Positions 6,191-7,427 of a stretch of DNA of 7,427 bases are shown in pieces. The stretch spans positions 1 to 7,427 of the forward strand of contig JAHFTP010000084.1 in assembly GCA_023265495.1 (NCBI GenBank). The letters are read 5' to 3'. The stretch comes from Chlamydiota bacterium. Lineage in GTDB: Bacteria; Chlamydiota; Chlamydiia; Chlamydiales; Rhabdochlamydiaceae. The notes under the pieces were generated by a model. It was not told where the DNA came from and made no database searches. It worked only from the letters and a program-made list of their open reading frames with translations. The translations under genes and the position numbers were made by a program. Position 1 is the first letter of the stretch. Every line of letters begins with the position of its first letter.

Positions 6191-6239
6191 TATTGTTGCT
6201 TCCCCAATAAAGTGCAATTTGGTTTTTTAAAGAAAAAAA

Positions 6240-6554
6240 TCAACTATCATCTTCCCCTGTTTCTGCTTTTTGCATTTCTTGCTGCCCTTTTTGCCAGGCA
6301 TTATTGGATTGTTGAAACTCAAACACCATCATTTGTAAGAAGGTATTTAAAAACTGACGCAGCTGTGCTGGGGTGGCCCCTGCAGGGAACATCTTGGCAA
6401 AGGGGCTATTGGAGATCGCCTCATCCGCCTGAGAAGTATCAGGCTGAGTACCTTGCGCGCTGTTTGGTGCCGGTGTTGCGGGGGGGAGGTTTACTTGAGG
6501 AATGTTGGGCATAGGGGGAGGGGGAAGGTTAGTTTCTGGGGTAGGTATTGTCAT
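6240..6554 (-). CDS. Small paralogous protein, copy 2 (104 aa, Pro-rich N terminus)
   Basis: Function unknown. Residues 9-30 are proline-rich (NLPPPPMPNIP, then VNLPPATPAP), followed by a polar Gln/Ser/Asp linker to about 48 and the shared C-terminal module at 49-104: NSPFAKMFPAGATPAQLRQF, NTFLQMMVFEFQ, AWQKGQQEM, final GEDDS. The module is 71% identical to that of the downstream copy, and an 18-base stretch is identical in DNA (6384-6401 and 6046-6063), so the pair arose by tandem duplication with later divergence of the N termini. The start is ATG 6554 with AGAGGA about 6 bases before it. A promoter with TTGAAA-17-AATAAT lies upstream. The 85-base gap to copy 1 has no GC-rich terminator, so co-transcription is likely. 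No signal peptide or transmembrane segment. Type III secreted protein or structural partner are possible readings without direct support. Confidence 0.85.
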   Translation of the reverse strand: MTIPTPETNLPPPPMPNIPQVNLPPATPAPNSAQGTQPDTSQADEAISNSPFAKMFPAGATPAQLRQFLNTFLQMMVFEFQQSNNAWQKGQQEMQKAETGEDDS

Positions 6555-6595
6555 GGTTGTCCTCTGAAGGAGTTTTATTAGTTCTTCTAATTTTT

Positions 6596-6624
6596 ATTAT
6601 TATGTTTTTTATAATTAATTTCAA
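6596..6624 (-). promoter_or_regulatory. Promoter of the paralogue pair
   Basis: On the - strand TTGAAA (6624-6619, 5/6) and AATAAT (6601-6596, 5/6) are exactly 17 bases apart, predicting a start near 6589 and a leader of about 35 bases to ATG 6554. The -35 box lies inside one arm of a 9-bp inverted repeat (6617-6625), so a repressor binding there could block it. In DNA this AT-rich such matches arise more easily by chance. Confidence 0.5.
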
Positions 6625-6838
6625 TTTAGTTTTTTATTTAAGTTTGTATTGAAATTTATATGCGCAACTTATTTATATTTAAGAGCTTGTGCTGTGCTTG
6701 GTGTATTTCAAGTGTTTTATTATAAATGTGTTAGATGTTTTTGTATTTTTTATAGAAACTAGTTAGTTTAATTTGATTTAATTATTAATTGATGCTAAAA
6801 TTATTTATAATTCCAGATTAATGGAGTTATTGCATAAG

Positions 6839-6866
6839 TATAATAAAATTAATTTTAAAAGGAGAA
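6839..6866 (+). promoter_or_regulatory. -10 box and ribosome binding site of the right-hand small gene
   Basis: A consensus TATAAT (6839-6844) precedes a strong Shine-Dalgarno AAAAGGAG that ends 7 bases before ATG 6872. No convincing -35 box is found at the right distance, so the promoter part is tentative; the ribosome site is clear and fixes the start of the gene at 6872 instead of the in-frame ATG 6821. Confidence 0.5.
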
Positions 6867-6871
6867 AAAAT

Positions 6872-7213
6872 ATGGCTTTAACAACAACAGTAGCAATACT
6901 TGCGGAAACAGGTCTACTAATAGGTTGTGCTATCTGCTTCTGTCGGTACAATAAGCAGGAAAACCTTACGGATCAAGTCGCGCAGAGAAGCCGTTCGCCA
7001 CATGTATCGTCTGCGAGGTCTCTATCTGGCAGATCCTCGTCTAACGAAAAAACAGGTTCAGTACCTTCCGATATGACTCGGCCTCTTCTACCACAAAATG
7101 TTAATACAGGGGCACCAAAAAACGAGCCATCAGTTTCCAAATCAGAAGGGACTGCTAAAAAAATACATGAAACCGAATTGACCCCTATTTTCCATGCAGC
7201 GATAAAGAAATAA
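6872..7213 (+). CDS. Small membrane-anchored Ser-rich protein of unknown function
   Basis: This 113-aa protein has one hydrophobic segment at about residues 4-24 (TTTVAILAETGLLIGCAICFC), directly followed by basic RYNK. The positive charges after the segment suggest an N-out, C-in single-span anchor. LIGC at 16-19 fits a lipobox, but the N terminus lacks the usual positive charge, so lipoprotein export is doubtful. Three cysteines (19, 22, 24) cluster at the membrane edge. The remaining ~85 residues are polar, rich in Ser, Arg, Lys and Pro (SARSLSGRSSSNEK), probably disordered and basic overall. I recognise no family. Start ATG 6872 is set by AAGGAG 7 bases upstream. The next gene begins 2 bases after its TAA, which suggests an operon. 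Divergent from the paralogue pair across an AT-rich spacer. A secreted or inclusion-type protein is possible but unproven. Confidence 0.75.
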   Translation: MALTTTVAILAETGLLIGCAICFCRYNKQENLTDQVAQRSRSPHVSSARSLSGRSSSNEKTGSVPSDMTRPLLPQNVNTGAPKNEPSVSKSEGTAKKIHETELTPIFHAAIKK

Positions 7214-7215
7214 AG

Positions 7216-7386
7216 ATGGCTTTTGTTGCTCTACCCCTTGATGCGCAAACAGCAATCGGAGAACCTATGAAAGCATTTGTACTCACGGTAGCAGCGGATA
7301 ATGGGGTAGAGTTTGCCCACCATCAAAAAGTAAGCCGTAGCTGGATGCAAGGTTCTACTTTGCTAACTAAGCCTTATCATTCTTAG
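7216..7386 (+). CDS. Small ORF of unknown function, 56 aa
   Basis: ATG 7216 follows the TAA of the preceding gene by 2 bases and opens a 56-residue frame ending in TAG at 7384-7386. The peptide starts MAFVALPLDAQTAIGEPMKAF, contains a short hydrophobic strand FVLTVAADNG, and ends with a His/Arg/Trp-containing stretch (AHHQKVSRSWMQGSTLL). No membrane helix or known motif. There is no proper Shine-Dalgarno (only AAAG at the start codon), so translation would rely on ribosomes finishing the upstream gene. Codon use looks ordinary and is less AT-biased than the spacer at 6555-6871. It could be a genuine small partner protein or the remnant of a longer gene cut by a stop; I cannot decide. Confidence 0.5.
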   Translation: MAFVALPLDAQTAIGEPMKAFVLTVAADNGVEFAHHQKVSRSWMQGSTLLTKPYHS

Positions 7387-7427
7387 AAAAGCGGTCTTAA
7401 TGAGCACACAAATGCCCTTGTAAGGCA

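Larger units (their letters stand above)
6555..6871. other. Very AT-rich divergent intergenic region
   Basis: This 317-base spacer separates divergent gene sets and is far richer in A and T than the coding DNA around it. It holds the - strand promoter of the paralogue pair, a 9-bp inverted repeat AATTTCAAT/ATTGAAATT (6617-6625 with 6648-6656) touching that promoter's -35 box, another TTTCAA near 6705, and consensus TATAAT boxes on the + strand at 6806-6811 and 6839-6844 and on the - strand at 6724-6719. No coding frame is supported; an ATG at 6821 in frame with the right-hand gene lacks a ribosome site and precedes the likely transcription start. Such composition fits regulation by nucleoid proteins or recently acquired DNA. 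Confidence 0.6.

Noticed and set aside
6212..6514. 100-codon + strand ORF over the 104-aa paralogue
   Set aside because: It is antisense to copy 2, whose reading is supported by 71% identity to copy 1. The hydrophobic start is just the AT-rich 3' flank and complement read as protein.
6821..6871. N-terminal extension MELLHKYNKINFKRRKN of the 113-aa protein
   Set aside because: The ATG at 6821 has no ribosome site and lies before the TATAAT box; AAGGAG directly ahead of ATG 6872 fixes the start there.
7413..7427. TGCC...GGCA inverted repeat at the right edge as a terminator
   Set aside because: The stem is only 4 clean pairs plus a bulge and the window ends before any T run could be seen, so nothing can be claimed.

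Overview
The window looks like a piece of bacterial chromosome of moderate GC content from an obligate intracellular lineage. The flavour is of Chlamydiae, probably an environmental chlamydia. That assignment is an impression from the protein types (a giant DHH-family protein, a KhpA-like KH protein, an RluD-type enzyme and several small lineage-specific proteins that could be secreted). No marker gene here proves it. Nothing points to a transposon, prophage, CRISPR array or plasmid.

Left part (1-3161, + strand): the 3' end of an unrecognised gene, then a tRNA-Arg(UCU) with its own sigma70-type promoter, then a very long gene (883 codons). Its product carries every metal-ligand motif of the DHH/family II pyrophosphatase fold, with about 300 extra residues inserted between motifs I and II. 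This gene meets khpA (KH-domain RNA-binding protein, - strand) tail to tail with no base between the two stop codons. A perfect 10-bp hairpin sits in the last codons of the long gene and could serve both transcripts.

Middle (3162-4890, - strand): khpA; a 359-base stretch without an accepted gene, rich in inverted repeats and T/A tracts; a flavoprotein-like oxidoreductase with a signal peptide, whose frame stays open for 61 codons beyond its stop; and a strong intrinsic terminator belonging to the next gene.

Right part (4890-7427): on the - strand two tandem paralogous small proteins (104 and 84 aa, 71% identical over their last 56 residues) precede rluD, a 23S rRNA pseudouridine synthase with its own promoter. 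All three could be read as one unit ending at the terminator at 4837-4880. A very AT-rich 317-base divergent spacer follows. Rightward of it are two small + strand genes, a 113-aa membrane-anchored Ser-rich protein and a 56-aa protein starting 2 bases after its stop.

Housekeeping functions here are tRNA supply, rRNA modification, RNA binding and probably pyrophosphate or related phosphoanhydride hydrolysis. The least explained part is the divergent cluster of small proteins at 5902-7386. It could encode lineage-specific envelope or secreted proteins, but the sequence alone does not establish a function or a new system.
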